This document shows, in pieces, positions 1 through 8,133 of a stretch of DNA of 64,000 nt (positions within the stretch are counted from its first letter, which is position 1; each line of letters opens with the position of its first letter). Source of the stretch: Ruminococcus difficilis (GTDB taxonomy: Bacteria > Bacillota_A > Clostridia > Oscillospirales > Acutalibacteraceae); assembly GCF_016680995.1 (NCBI RefSeq), contig NZ_JAEQMG010000048.1, positions 348,922-412,921 of the forward strand. The letters run 5' to 3'. The notes beneath the pieces are model-generated. The model ran no database searches. It was not told the origin of the DNA and was given only the letters and a program-made list of their open reading frames with translations. The translations under genes were made by a program, and so were the position numbers.

Positions 1-151
1 TCTCACGCACGATGGACGGGCCCTCCGCGTAAAACAGCTCCATGCCGATCTTGACGAACGGCTTACGCACCTCGTTCTCGAACTTGTCGAGAAAGTTGAA
101 GGTAGCTTCCGCGCTTGAAAAATCGCAGGCTACGATTACGTCCTTACCCAT
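1..151 (-). CDS. pyrF: Orotidine 5'-phosphate decarboxylase, N-terminal part (runs off the window)
   Basis: Only the first 50 codons are visible. They begin MGKDVIVACDFSS, with the Asp of the N-terminal active-site strand (ACDFSS), and continue to KIGMELFYAEGP, which matches the K-x-G-x-E-L-F strand of OMP decarboxylase. The enzyme makes UMP from OMP in the last step of de novo pyrimidine synthesis. The ATG lies at 149-151 and overlaps the end of pyrD (stop at 144-146), so the two genes are probably translationally coupled in the pyr operon. The C-terminal part lies outside the window. Confidence 0.9.
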   Translation of the reverse strand, partial: MGKDVIVACDFSSAEATFNFLDKFENEVRKPFVKIGMELFYAEGPSIVRE

Positions 152-1061
152 TCTTAACGCCTCCTATGATTTCATTTAAACTATTGATATGATATTGATC
201 CATCACGGCGGGGAGATCCTCGATGATCTCCTTACACGCCGTGGGGTTGACTAAATTCTGTGCGCCGACCTCGACAGCCGTCGCGCCCGCTAACATCATT
301 TCGATGACGTCCTCCGCAGTGCTTACGCCGCCCATACCGACGACGGGAATCTTTACCGCGTGAGCGACCTGATACACCATCCTCAGCGCCACGGGGAAGA
401 TCGCGGGACCCGAAAAGCCGCCCATCGTATTCTTGATGATCGGTTTCTTTGTCCGCAGGTCGATCCGCATACCGAGCAGAGTATTGATCAGGCTGATACC
501 GTCCGCACCGGCATTCTCACACGCCTTGGCGATGCTGACGATATCGGTGACGTTCGGGCTGAGTTTGATGATGACGGGCTTTTGCGTCACCTTTTTGACC
601 GCCCTTGTCACCTCGGCAGCCGCCTCGGGGGATGTGCCGAAGCTCATGCCGCCGCCGTGGACGTTCGGACAGCTGACGTTGACCTCCAGCCAGCCGACCT
701 GCTCCTCTTTGTCGAGGCGCTCGCAGGTGTAGGCGTAGTCCTCGACCGAAAAGCCGCTGACATTCGCCATCACGGGTTTATGAAAACACGCTTTCAGCTT
801 GGGCAGTTCCTCCGCGATGACCTTGTCCACGCCGGGATTTTGCAGTCCGACGGCGTTGATCATGCCCGCAGTGCACTCCGCGATACGCGGGGTGGGATTG
901 CCGAAGCGGGGATCCTTTGTCGTTCCCTTGAACGAGAACGTTCCCAAGCAGTTGATATCGTAGATCTCGGCAAACTCATAGCCGTATCCGAAGGTGCCCG
1001 AGGCGGGGATCACGGGATTATCGAGCTTGATCCCGCACAGGTTGACGCTCAGTCTGTCCAT
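144..1061 (-). CDS. pyrD: Dihydroorotate dehydrogenase B, catalytic subunit
   Basis: A 305-residue FMN TIM-barrel protein of usual length for class 1B PyrD. Visible are NPVIPASGTFGYG near the N-terminus, the EVNVSCPN strand carrying the catalytic Cys of class 1 enzymes, KLSPNVTDI, and the FMN-phosphate loop VGMGGVSTAEDV. It oxidises dihydroorotate to orotate and passes electrons to PyrK. Its start overlaps the 3' end of pyrK by 13 bp and its stop overlaps pyrF, so the three genes are tightly coupled. The class B assignment rests on the adjacent pyrK. Confidence 0.96.
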   Translation of the reverse strand: MDRLSVNLCGIKLDNPVIPASGTFGYGYEFAEIYDINCLGTFSFKGTTKDPRFGNPTPRIAECTAGMINAVGLQNPGVDKVIAEELPKLKACFHKPVMANVSGFSVEDYAYTCERLDKEEQVGWLEVNVSCPNVHGGGMSFGTSPEAAAEVTRAVKKVTQKPVIIKLSPNVTDIVSIAKACENAGADGISLINTLLGMRIDLRTKKPIIKNTMGGFSGPAIFPVALRMVYQVAHAVKIPVVGMGGVSTAEDVIEMMLAGATAVEVGAQNLVNPTACKEIIEDLPAVMDQYHINSLNEIIGGVKNG

Positions 1062-1783
1062 ATGATCTCCTCCTTTTTCAGCACCGGGCCATCCTTACAG
1101 ATGCGCTTGTTGCCGGTGAGAGTCTTGCAGGAACAGCCCATGCAGGCGCCGAAGCCGCACCCCATGCGCTCCTCAAAGCTGAACTGACCCGAGGTTTTGA
1201 CCGCCTTGTTCAAAGCCCTGAACATCGGCATCGGGCCGCAGGTGTAGAAGTAGGTATACCGCTCGGGCAGCGCGTCGGTGACAAAGCCCTTCACACCGTG
1301 TGAGCCGTCGACGGTCGTGACCTGTACGTCACAGCCGAGTGCCTTGAACTCATCCTCATAAAAGACCTCGTCCGCGGTGTTGAAGCCCAGCACGATGCGC
1401 ACATCTTTTCCTTGTGCTAACAAACGTTTAGCAAGAAGGAACATCGGCGGTACGCCGACGCCGCCGCCGACCAGCAGCGGATGATCACCCGCGGGCGTCA
1501 GATCATAACCGTTGCCGAGCCCCGTCAGAATCCGCAGCACGGTACCCTCGGGCATTTCGCTCATCGCCAGAGTACCCTTGCCGACGACCTTGTAGATCAG
1601 GGTGAGCACATCGCCATCCACATCACAGACGGAGATCGGACGGCGCAGATAGAAGCCGTCAAGCTGTATATTGACGAATTCCCCGGCGTTGATGATCGCC
1701 GAGGTATCGCCGCGCAGGAGCATTTTGTATACATCCTTCGCAATTTTGGTGTTTTCTATGATGGTAAAATTCGAATCTTGCAT
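1049..1783 (-). CDS. pyrK: Dihydroorotate dehydrogenase B, electron transfer subunit
   Basis: A 244-residue ferredoxin-reductase-type protein. The FAD-binding motif RRPISVCDVDGD (about residues 48-59) and the NAD-binding segment LLVGGGVGVPP are visible. Near the C-terminus is the [2Fe-2S] cysteine set in GCGFGACMGCSCKT followed by CKDGPV. The subunit takes electrons from PyrD to NAD. It lies between carB and pyrD; a repeat-filled gap of about 260 bp separates it from carB. Confidence 0.96.
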   Translation of the reverse strand: MQDSNFTIIENTKIAKDVYKMLLRGDTSAIINAGEFVNIQLDGFYLRRPISVCDVDGDVLTLIYKVVGKGTLAMSEMPEGTVLRILTGLGNGYDLTPAGDHPLLVGGGVGVPPMFLLAKRLLAQGKDVRIVLGFNTADEVFYEDEFKALGCDVQVTTVDGSHGVKGFVTDALPERYTYFYTCGPMPMFRALNKAVKTSGQFSFEERMGCGFGACMGCSCKTLTGNKRICKDGPVLKKEEIIWTD

Positions 1784-1817
1784 TGGTTCACCTTCCTAAA
1801 ACAGGAGCAGTGCGTTT

Positions 1818-2012
1818 ATTTGGCTCCCTCTGACGAGGGAGCTGTCACCATTAAGGTGACTGAGGGAGAGATAACGCGGCGTAATAATGGATCGATAACA
1901 TCTGACTCAATACCATGTGCAATGGTGATTTTGCGCAATATTGAGTCAATCAAAAATCTCTGCTGTTACGCTTCGTTATCTCTCCCCCAACCCCCTCGTC
2001 AGAGGGGGCGGA
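1818..2012. repeat. MITE-like inverted-repeat element between carB and pyrK
   Basis: The left end carries a GGCTCCCTCTGACGAGGGAG hairpin followed by GTCACC/GGTGAC and GGGAGAGATAACG. The right end carries CGTTATCTCTCCC and then CCCCTCGTCAGAGGGGGC, so the ends are imperfect inverted repeats. The left end belongs to the same family as repeats near 38668, 54430 and 63840. It sits inside the pyr operon and would be transcribed. Confidence 0.7.
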
Positions 2013-2042
2013 GGATAAGCCGGATTTACTCTGACGTGCGCG

Positions 2043-5000
2043 TCAGGCGTCGATCGTCGAGATCGTCAGCGTGGTCTCCTCGAGTACATCGAGCAGAACA
2101 CGAACGGTATCTAATGATGTAAAGATGGTCACGCCGTTCTCGACCGCCGTCTGACGGATGGCGGTACCGTCCTCATAGTGGACGCCGGACATGATGGCAC
2201 GGGTGTTGATGACGTAGCTGACATAGCCCGCGCGGATCGCGTCGAGGATCTCGGTGCTGCCCTCGCTGATCTTGCCCAGCTTACGGGTCTTGATACCGTT
2301 CTCACGCATGACCTTTGCGGTCAGGTCGGTCGCCTCGATGTTGAAGCCGAGGTTGTAGAAGCGGCGTACCAGCGGAACAGCTTCTTCCTTATCCTCATCG
2401 GCAAGGGTCACGATGACGGTGCCGTAGTTCTGCACCTTGGTGCCTGCCGCAACGAGTGCCTTATACATGGCTCTCGACAGCTTTTTATCATAACCGATGG
2501 CTTCACCGGTCGACTTCATCTCGGGAGAGAGATAAGCGTCCAGACCCTTGATCTTCTGGAAGGAGAATACCGGAACCTTGACGTAGTATCGCTTCTTCTC
2601 TTCGGGATAGAGCTGGAAGATACCCTGCTCTTTCAGGCTCTTGCCGAGGATGACCTCGGTCGCGATATCCGCGAGGCTGTAGCCGGTGGACTTAGACAGG
2701 AATGGAACGGTTCTCGAAGAACGCGGGTTGACCTCGATGATGTAGACGTCATCGTTTTCATCAACGATGAACTGGATATTGTACAGACCGATGATGCCGA
2801 TGGCTTTACCTAATTTCTTAGCATACTGTAAAATGATACCCTTGACCTTGTCGCTGATGGAGAAAGAGGGGTAAACGGAGATGGAGTCGCCGGAGTGAAC
2901 GCCGGTACGCTCGACCAGCTCCATGATACCGGGTACGAATACATCGATACCGTCGCAGATCGCGTCGACCTCGACCTCCTTACCCATGATGTATTTATCG
3001 ACCAAAACAGGTTTATCCTCGTCGATCTCAACCGCGGTTTTCAGATAATGTCTGAGGTCTTCCTCTTTGCTGACGATCTGCATCGCGCGGCCGCCGAGCA
3101 CGAAGGACGGACGGACGAGCACGGGATAACCGATCTCGGCGGCGGCTTTGACGCCCTCCTCGATCGAGGTGACCGCCTGACCCGCGGGCTGCGGGATGCC
3201 GAGCTCCTTGATGATCGCGTTGAAGGAATCACGATTCTCCGCTCTTTCAATGGCGGCGCAGTCGGTACCGATGATCTTCACACCGCGATCCATGAGCGGC
3301 TGTGCGAGGTTGATGGCGGTCTGACCGCCCAGAGAAGCGATAACGCCCTCGGGCTGTTCAAAGTCGATGATCGCCATGACGTCCTCGGGAGTGAGGGGCT
3401 CAAAGTAGAGCTTATCGGCGGTGGTGTAGTCGGTGGAAACGGTCTCGGGGTTGTTGTTGATGATGATCGCCTCATAACCCGCGCGACGGATGGTCTGTAC
3501 CGCGTGAACGGTACTGTAGTCGAACTCTACGCCCTGACCGATACGGATGGGACCCGCGCCGAGCACGATGATCTTCTTTTTGTCGCTCAGTCTGGATGCG
3601 TTCTCACCCGTGTAGGACGAGTAGAGATACGCGATATATTTGCCGGTGTGCAGGGTATCGACCATCTTGAAGATCGGGGTGATACCGTTTGCTTTTCTGG
3701 TATTGTAGATCTCAACCTCGGGAGTGTCCCAAAGCGAGGAAATGTATTCATCGGAAAAGCCCATGATCTTGGCGGCCTTGAGGGTCTCGATATCGCCCTT
3801 GTTTGCCTTTAAGGTGCCCTCCATATCGACGATCTTCTTGAAGCTCTCAAGGAACAGTTCGGTGATCATGGTGATCTCGTGGAGCTTCTCGATCGAAGTA
3901 CCGCGGCGGAGCAGCTCGAACACGGCGTAAACGTTGTCGTCCTTGAACTCCTTGATATAGTCAAACAGCTCGTCGTCGGAGAAAGAGTCGAACTTCGCGA
4001 GGTGGAAGTGGCACACGCCTGTCTCCAGCGAACGAACGGATTTCAGACAGCACTCCTCGAGTGTGGAGCCGATGCCCATGACCTCACCGGTCGCCTTCAT
4101 CTGGGTGCCGAGGGTATTGGGCGCGTCGGCGAATTTATCAAACGGAAAACGCGGGAACTTCGCGACGATGTAATCGAGGCTCGGCTCGATCGCCGCCGTA
4201 CCGCCCGCTACGGGGATCTCCTCGAGCGCCATACCCATGGCGATCTTCGCGGTCACGCGGGCGATCGGATAACCCGACGCCTTGGAAGCGAGCGCGGAGG
4301 AACGTGAAACTCTGGGGTTGACCTCGATCAGGTAATATTCGCTGGAATTCGGATTCAGCGCGAACTGGACGTTACAGCCGCCCTCGATCTTCAGTTCACG
4401 GATAATCTTGATCGCGGAATCGTTCAGCATTTTGAGGTCTTTATCATTGAGTGAAAGGATCGGCGCGACAACGATGCTGTCACCGGTGTGGACGCCGACG
4501 GGGTCGACGTTCTCCATGCCGCAAATGGTGATCGCGGTGTCGTTGGAGTCACGCATGACCTCGAACTCGATCTCTTTATAGCCCTTGACGGACTTCTCAA
4601 TCAGCACCTGATGGACGGGACTGAGGGCAAAAGCCTGTTTTCCGATCTCCAAGAGTTCAGCTTCATTGTCCGCAAAGCCGCCGCCGGTACCGCCGAGGGT
4701 GAACGCGGGACGCAAGACGACAGGATAACCTACGGCCTTGGCTGCTTCCTTTGCTTCATCAAGATTGTAGGTGATCTGCGACGGGATGACCGGCTCGCCG
4801 ATCGATTCGCACATCTCCTTGAACAGCTCTCTGTCCTCAGCGCGCTCGATACTCTCGGAGGATGTGCCGAGCAGCTGTACGCCGCATTCCTTGAGGATAC
4901 CCTTGCGCTCGAGCTGCATCGCGAGGTTCAGACCCGTCTGTCCGCCGATACCGGGGACGATCGCGTCGGGACGCTCGAATCTCAGGATCTTCGCGATATA

Positions 5001-5216
5001 CTCGAGGGTGAGCGGCTCCATATAGACCTTGTCCGCGATCTGGGTATCCGTCATGATGGTCGCGGGGTTTGAGTTACACAGGATGACCTCGTAGCCCTCT
5101 TCTTTCAGCGCCAAACACGCTTGAGTGCCGGCGTAGTCGAACTCGGCAGCCTGACCGATGACGATAGGTCCCGAGCCGATGATGAGTACCTTTTTCACAT
5201 CTGTTCTTTTTGCCAT
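2043..5216 (-). CDS. carB: Carbamoyl-phosphate synthase large subunit
   Basis: The protein has 1057 residues, the normal length. Two homologous ATP-grasp halves are visible. The first opens KKVLIIGSGPIVIGQAAEFD and the second KIIVLGAGPIRIGQGVEFDY near residue 553. Each half has GYPVVLRPAF or GYPVLVRPSF and EVNPRVSRSSA or EVNPRSSRTVP metal-binding strands. An MGS-like regulatory domain forms the last 150 or so residues. It makes carbamoyl phosphate for pyrimidines and arginine. No carA is visible in this window, so the glutaminase subunit must be elsewhere. An AGGTATG-type ribosome site precedes the ATG. Confidence 0.97.
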   Translation of the reverse strand: MAKRTDVKKVLIIGSGPIVIGQAAEFDYAGTQACLALKEEGYEVILCNSNPATIMTDTQIADKVYMEPLTLEYIAKILRFERPDAIVPGIGGQTGLNLAMQLERKGILKECGVQLLGTSSESIERAEDRELFKEMCESIGEPVIPSQITYNLDEAKEAAKAVGYPVVLRPAFTLGGTGGGFADNEAELLEIGKQAFALSPVHQVLIEKSVKGYKEIEFEVMRDSNDTAITICGMENVDPVGVHTGDSIVVAPILSLNDKDLKMLNDSAIKIIRELKIEGGCNVQFALNPNSSEYYLIEVNPRVSRSSALASKASGYPIARVTAKIAMGMALEEIPVAGGTAAIEPSLDYIVAKFPRFPFDKFADAPNTLGTQMKATGEVMGIGSTLEECCLKSVRSLETGVCHFHLAKFDSFSDDELFDYIKEFKDDNVYAVFELLRRGTSIEKLHEITMITELFLESFKKIVDMEGTLKANKGDIETLKAAKIMGFSDEYISSLWDTPEVEIYNTRKANGITPIFKMVDTLHTGKYIAYLYSSYTGENASRLSDKKKIIVLGAGPIRIGQGVEFDYSTVHAVQTIRRAGYEAIIINNNPETVSTDYTTADKLYFEPLTPEDVMAIIDFEQPEGVIASLGGQTAINLAQPLMDRGVKIIGTDCAAIERAENRDSFNAIIKELGIPQPAGQAVTSIEEGVKAAAEIGYPVLVRPSFVLGGRAMQIVSKEEDLRHYLKTAVEIDEDKPVLVDKYIMGKEVEVDAICDGIDVFVPGIMELVERTGVHSGDSISVYPSFSISDKVKGIILQYAKKLGKAIGIIGLYNIQFIVDENDDVYIIEVNPRSSRTVPFLSKSTGYSLADIATEVILGKSLKEQGIFQLYPEEKKRYYVKVPVFSFQKIKGLDAYLSPEMKSTGEAIGYDKKLSRAMYKALVAAGTKVQNYGTVIVTLADEDKEEAVPLVRRFYNLGFNIEATDLTAKVMRENGIKTRKLGKISEGSTEILDAIRAGYVSYVINTRAIMSGVHYEDGTAIRQTAVENGVTIFTSLDTVRVLLDVLEETTLTISTIDA

Positions 5217-5263
5217 TTTTCATACCTCCAAATTTTCATCTATATCAATCTATCAGACAAATT

Positions 5264-5312
5264 TGTAGGACGAGCATTGCTCGTCCGCGGACGGTCAATG
5301 ACCGTCCCTACG
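5264..5312. repeat. Short palindromic repeat, TGTAGG...CCTACG family
   Basis: Two adjacent small palindromes, GGACGAGCATTGCTCGTCC and GGACGGTCAATGACCGTCC, are bounded by TGTAGG and CCTACG. An almost identical copy lies at 50832-50881. It fills the carB-pyrC intercistronic gap and could act as an mRNA-stabilising hairpin; that role is inferred. Confidence 0.75.
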
Positions 5313-5314
5313 AT

Positions 5315-6529
5315 TTATATGCTGTACACTTTCACGCCGTCCTTGACGGTCATCAGGCATACGCCGTTGAGCTTCCAGCCCTCAAAGGGCGTCGCCCTGC
5401 CCATCGACCGGAAGACGGCGGGATCTACGGTGAATTCTTTATCCAGATCCCATATCGTATAATCATTTTTCTTTAACGGAATATTGAAACGCTCGCGCGC
5501 GTTGAACACCAACAGCTCCATCAGCCTGTCCATCGTGATGAACCCGGTCTTGACGAGCTTCGTATACAGCACCGGGAACGCGGTCTCGATACCGACGATA
5601 CCAAAGGCGGATTTCTCCAGCCCTCTCGCCTTTTCCTCCGCGCTGTGCGGTGCGTGATCGGTGGAGATCATGTCGATCGTGCCGTCCTTGATCCCTTGCA
5701 GCAGCGCCTCGCGGTCGGCTTTATCTCTCAGCGGCGGATTCATCTTGAAGCGTCCGTCCTCTTTTAGATCGCTGTCGTCCATCACGAGGTAATGCGGCGC
5801 GGTCTCACAGGTGATATCCACGCCCTCAGCTTTCGCCTGACGGATCAGCTCCACGCTCTCTTTGGTCGAGATATGGCACACATGATAGCCGCAGCCGGTC
5901 TCACGGCACAGCTCGATATCACGCTTGATCGGACCCCACTCGCTCTGTGAGCAGATCCCGCGGTGACCGTGCGCCTTGGCGTAGTCGCCGTCATGGATAT
6001 AGCCGCCGTGCAACAGGCTGTTGTCCTCGCAGTGCGCGACGATCAATTTGCCGAGCGCCTTTGCTCTTGTCATCGCCTCGCGCATCATCGCTGCATCCTG
6101 CACGCCTCTGCCGTCATCGGAGAAGGCGACAACATCCTTTGCCATCCCTTCGAGGTCGGCGAGCTGTTCTCCCCTCTCTCCCACGGTGATCGCGCCGTAG
6201 GGCAGGACTTCGATCACCGCGTCACGCTCGATGATCTCGAGCTGACGGCGCAGATTATCGACGCTGTCGGGCACAGGGTTCAGGTTCGGCATCGTGCAGA
6301 CGGCAGTGTATCCGCCGCGTGCCGCGGCAGCCGATCCGGTAGCGATTTTTTCTTTATAAGAAAATCCCGGCTCGCGAAAATGCACATGCACATCACAAAA
6401 GCCGGGAAAGACAACAATATTATCGGAGCACTGCGAAAAGTCCTCAGGGCAGAAAAGCGCACTGTCGACCGAGGGCAAAACGTCAGTTTTTTCGATTCTC
6501 TTACAAGCATATACCTTCATACCGCTCAT
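5315..6529 (-). CDS. pyrC: Dihydroorotase
   Basis: A 404-residue amidohydrolase. It shows the metal-binding DVHVHFREPG (residues 48-57), the Lys region GSAAAARGGYTAVCTMPN, HCEDNS, CHISTKES and the late Asp/His strand ISTDHAPHS. It cyclises carbamoyl aspartate to dihydroorotate. An AAAGGAG site lies 9 nt before the ATG at 6529, which supports this start. It is the first gene of the leftward pyr operon, downstream of the promoter at 6762-6790 and an attenuator-like leader. Confidence 0.95.
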   Translation of the reverse strand: MSGMKVYACKRIEKTDVLPSVDSALFCPEDFSQCSDNIVVFPGFCDVHVHFREPGFSYKEKIATGSAAAARGGYTAVCTMPNLNPVPDSVDNLRRQLEIIERDAVIEVLPYGAITVGERGEQLADLEGMAKDVVAFSDDGRGVQDAAMMREAMTRAKALGKLIVAHCEDNSLLHGGYIHDGDYAKAHGHRGICSQSEWGPIKRDIELCRETGCGYHVCHISTKESVELIRQAKAEGVDITCETAPHYLVMDDSDLKEDGRFKMNPPLRDKADREALLQGIKDGTIDMISTDHAPHSAEEKARGLEKSAFGIVGIETAFPVLYTKLVKTGFITMDRLMELLVFNARERFNIPLKKNDYTIWDLDKEFTVDPAVFRSMGRATPFEGWKLNGVCLMTVKDGVKVYSI

Positions 6530-6563
6530 ATCGGAACGCTCCTTTCGTTATATCAAAATATCG

Positions 6564-6612
6564 GTTGAGATTGCCGTGTCATCGGTACGGTTGCCGACTC
6601 CTCGCAATGACA
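6564..6612. repeat. Dispersed GTCATTGCGAGG...GGCAATCTCAAC repeat
   Basis: Read on the minus strand this is GTCATTGCGAGGAGTCGGC, a short variable middle, and CGGCAATCTCAACC. Related copies are at 51327-51379 and, degraded, near 48059-48104. It lies in the pyrC 5' untranslated region. Repeats of the GTCATTGCGAG type are widespread in bacterial genomes. Confidence 0.65.
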
Positions 6613-6645
6613 ATCGTTTACGGGAAAGTCATCCCGAATACTAAT

Positions 6646-6745
6646 CAAAAAGCCCCACCCAAGGCGAGGCAACACACGCAAAATCCCGGGTCCTTCGACC
6701 CGTATCAAAATTATCAGATCTTGTCGATATCACAGTATCGCCTTA
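6646..6745 (-). promoter_or_regulatory. pyrC leader with terminator and competing antiterminator pairing
   Basis: Between the promoter and pyrC the minus strand has an 8 bp GC-rich stem (GCCTCGCC, loop TTG, GGTGGGGC at 6652-6670) followed by five T residues, which is an intrinsic terminator. Upstream is the hairpin CGGGTC-GAAG-GACCCG (6687-6702). The segment AAGGCGA (6738-6744) is perfectly complementary to TCGCCTT of the terminator 5' arm (6661-6667) and could form an antiterminator. The usual PyrR-binding loop consensus was not found, so the regulator is unknown. Confidence 0.6.
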
Positions 6746-6761
6746 AAGATTTGTTGTCTGT

Positions 6762-6790
6762 ATTTTACCATACGAGGGTAGGTCTGTCAA
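6762..6790 (-). promoter_or_regulatory. pyr operon promoter
   Basis: On the minus strand TTGACA (6785-6790) and TAAAAT (6762-6767) are separated by exactly 17 bp. Transcription would start near 6755 and give a leader of about 225 nt before pyrC. Confidence 0.75.
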
Positions 6791-6966
6791 ATAGGTTTAT
6801 TCTTCTAATAGCGCATAAATTCTGGTGAATATGACCAAAATCTTTCGTCATTATTCTCTTGTGAAAAAATCCGGGAATCCGCACCGTCAGAACCGCCCCC
6901 AAAAAGCCGTTTTCGGGCTTACAACGAAAAAAAGCGGAAAGATCCCTCTCCGCTTTCACTCAAATA

Positions 6967-7383
6967 CTATCCTTTTCTCAATTCAACGATCTCGTCCGCG
7001 ATCTTCAAAAACCGCTCCTGTACCTTTTCACCGGTACAGATGATCTCCAGACTGTCGGGCGCGTTGGACAAAAACTCATCCACCTCAGAGATACTGAGCT
7101 GCTGCTTTTCCACGCTGTCAAAAACGCCGTCCAGAATCAGCACACTGTAGCGAAACGTCATCGCGATACGCGCCGCGTGATCAAAGTATTCGCGCACACC
7201 GGCATTCGCGGGCAGCATCAGCCGCGTGATATGCGGCGCGATCTCAAACAGCCCGCTGTAGTCGTCATAATCCTCGCCGAAGCTCACCATCAAAACGTTC
7301 TTCTTTTTCAGCGCCGCTCTGATCGCCGTACCGGTACACAGTCTGGTTTTTCCGTTTGCTTCACCGTAATAGATCTCTACCAT
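6967..7383 (-). CDS. Corrinoid adenosyltransferase-like protein (CobO/BtuR family) with altered P-loop
   Basis: A 138-residue protein. The N-terminus, MVEIYYGEANGKTRLCTGTA, resembles the start of ATP:corrinoid adenosyltransferases (CobA/BtuR). In that family the P-loop is normally G-x-G-K-G-K-T-T; here it reads GEANGKTR. The strand YSVLILDGVFDSVE matches the family's Walker-B-like LDE region, with Asp-Gly in place of Asp-Glu, and SLEIICTGE matches the ELVLTGR segment. It is about 30-40 residues shorter than typical members. The start at 7383 is preferred because AGAGG lies 9 nt upstream; a longer start at 7416/7419 has no good ribosome site. It may be a diverged or regulatory relative rather than an active cobalamin enzyme. 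Confidence 0.6.
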   Translation of the reverse strand: MVEIYYGEANGKTRLCTGTAIRAALKKKNVLMVSFGEDYDDYSGLFEIAPHITRLMLPANAGVREYFDHAARIAMTFRYSVLILDGVFDSVEKQQLSISEVDEFLSNAPDSLEIICTGEKVQERFLKIADEIVELRKG

Positions 7384-7441
7384 ACCGAACGCCTCTTTCT
7401 CCAAAAGCTCTCGCATCATCCGTGATCGTTCTACTGTTTTT

Positions 7442-7470
7442 ATTATACACCACGCGGAGCACGAATACAA
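7442..7470 (-). promoter_or_regulatory. Promoter of the corrinoid adenosyltransferase-like gene
   Basis: Minus-strand TTGTAT (7465-7470), a 17 bp spacer and TATAAT (7442-7447). It is back-to-back with the promoter for the DUF3006 gene. Confidence 0.55.
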
Positions 7471-7475
7471 TACGG

Positions 7476-7504
7476 TTGACAAAGATTTCTGCTCAGTGTA
7501 AAGT
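7476..7504 (+). promoter_or_regulatory. Promoter of the DUF3006 gene
   Basis: TTGACA (7476-7481), a 17 bp spacer and TAAAGT (7499-7504), about 30 bp before the start codon at 7535. Confidence 0.6.
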
Positions 7505-7534
7505 ATTATTGAAAAGTATTTTTGAGGTGATAGC

Positions 7535-7816
7535 ATGAAAGTGATCGTTGACAGGATCGAAGAAAACATCGTGATCGTAGAAGCGGATGACGAGAATACA
7601 TACAAGCTGTCATCAGCGCTTTGCCCCGACGCCCGCGAGGGCGATACCCTCGAGATCAACGTGATCGGAAAACAGCTCTCAAAAGAAGAGCCCCACACGA
7701 TTTTCGAGCGCCTGCGCAAAAACAGCAATCGCAAAAAGGACATGAAAAAGGCAGTGAAAAGCGGCTCCTCTCCCGAGGATGACACTGTAGAAAAGAACGC
7801 TGAAACGCCCGATTAA
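7535..7816 (+). CDS. DUF3006 family small protein
   Basis: A 93-residue protein beginning MKVIVDRIEENIVIVEAD. The pattern V-D-R-I-E then V-V/I-E is typical of DUF3006, whose members are small beta-rich proteins of unknown function often next to metallo-hydrolases or housekeeping genes. The region after residue 45 is a highly charged Lys/Arg- and Asp/Glu-rich tail. The ribosome site TTTTGAGGTGATAGC precedes the ATG. No signal peptide or membrane segment is seen. Confidence 0.8.
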   Translation: MKVIVDRIEENIVIVEADDENTYKLSSALCPDAREGDTLEINVIGKQLSKEEPHTIFERLRKNSNRKKDMKKAVKSGSSPEDDTVEKNAETPD

Positions 7817-7855
7817 TACGCCGTTTTTCCGTCAATGACAATGCCAAATTTCGTG

Positions 7856-7884
7856 TTGACAAACGAGGGATAACTTGCTATAAT
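7856..7884 (+). promoter_or_regulatory. tRNA promoter
   Basis: TTGACA (7856-7861), 17 bp spacer, TATAAT (7879-7884): a perfect consensus promoter about 50 bp before the tRNA. Confidence 0.8.
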
Positions 7885-7936
7885 GATTGGGCTGTAAAGC
7901 GATCATTACGGCGCCTGACATGACGCCGCTGCACAA

Positions 7937-8013
7937 GGGCCATTAGCTCAGTTGGTTAGAGCAACCGGCTCATAACCGGTCGGTCCGGGGTTCGAGTCCC
8001 TGATGGCCCACCA
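7937..8013 (+). tRNA. tRNA with CAU anticodon (elongator Met, or Ile2 after lysidine modification)
   Basis: A 77 nt cloverleaf with encoded CCA. The acceptor stem GGGCCAT pairs with ATGGCCC, the D-arm is AGCTCAGTTGGTTAGAGC, the anticodon stem ACCGG/CCGGT holds the loop CTCATAA, and the T-arm contains GGTTCGAGTCC. The anticodon CAU cannot by itself separate elongator tRNA-Met from lysidine-modified tRNA-Ile2. Its 3' end is the left attachment site of the adjacent island. Confidence 0.93.
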
Positions 8014-8014
8014 T
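8000..8014 (+). repeat. Left attachment site (attL) in the tRNA 3' end
   Basis: CTGATGGCCCACCAT, the tRNA 3' end plus one base, recurs in direct orientation at 35145-35159 and 35479-35493. This is the pattern left by integration at a tRNA 3' end. Confidence 0.75.
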
Positions 8015-8081
8015 CCCAATATAAATCAAACCCATATTATTATGTCGGCGGGTTCGCCGTCACGGTTTGGTTTTAACGAAG

Positions 8082-8133
8082 AATAGCAGTTAGTTTTACG
8101 CTTAATCGAGCGTGAAGCTAACTGCTATTTTTT
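8082..8133. terminator. Hairpin terminator after the tRNA, shared with the converging transposase-like gene
   Basis: AATAGCAGTTAG (8082-8093) pairs with CTAACTGCTATT (8118-8129), with an inner CGCT/AGCG pairing, followed by a T run on the plus strand. On the minus strand the A/T flanks would also serve the gene ending at 8132. Confidence 0.75.

Noticed and set aside
360..1187. Long plus-strand open frame opposite pyrD and pyrK
   Set aside because: It is antisense to well-supported enzymes and its translation has no recognisable features; the same holds for other long antisense frames over carB, hsdM and mgtE.
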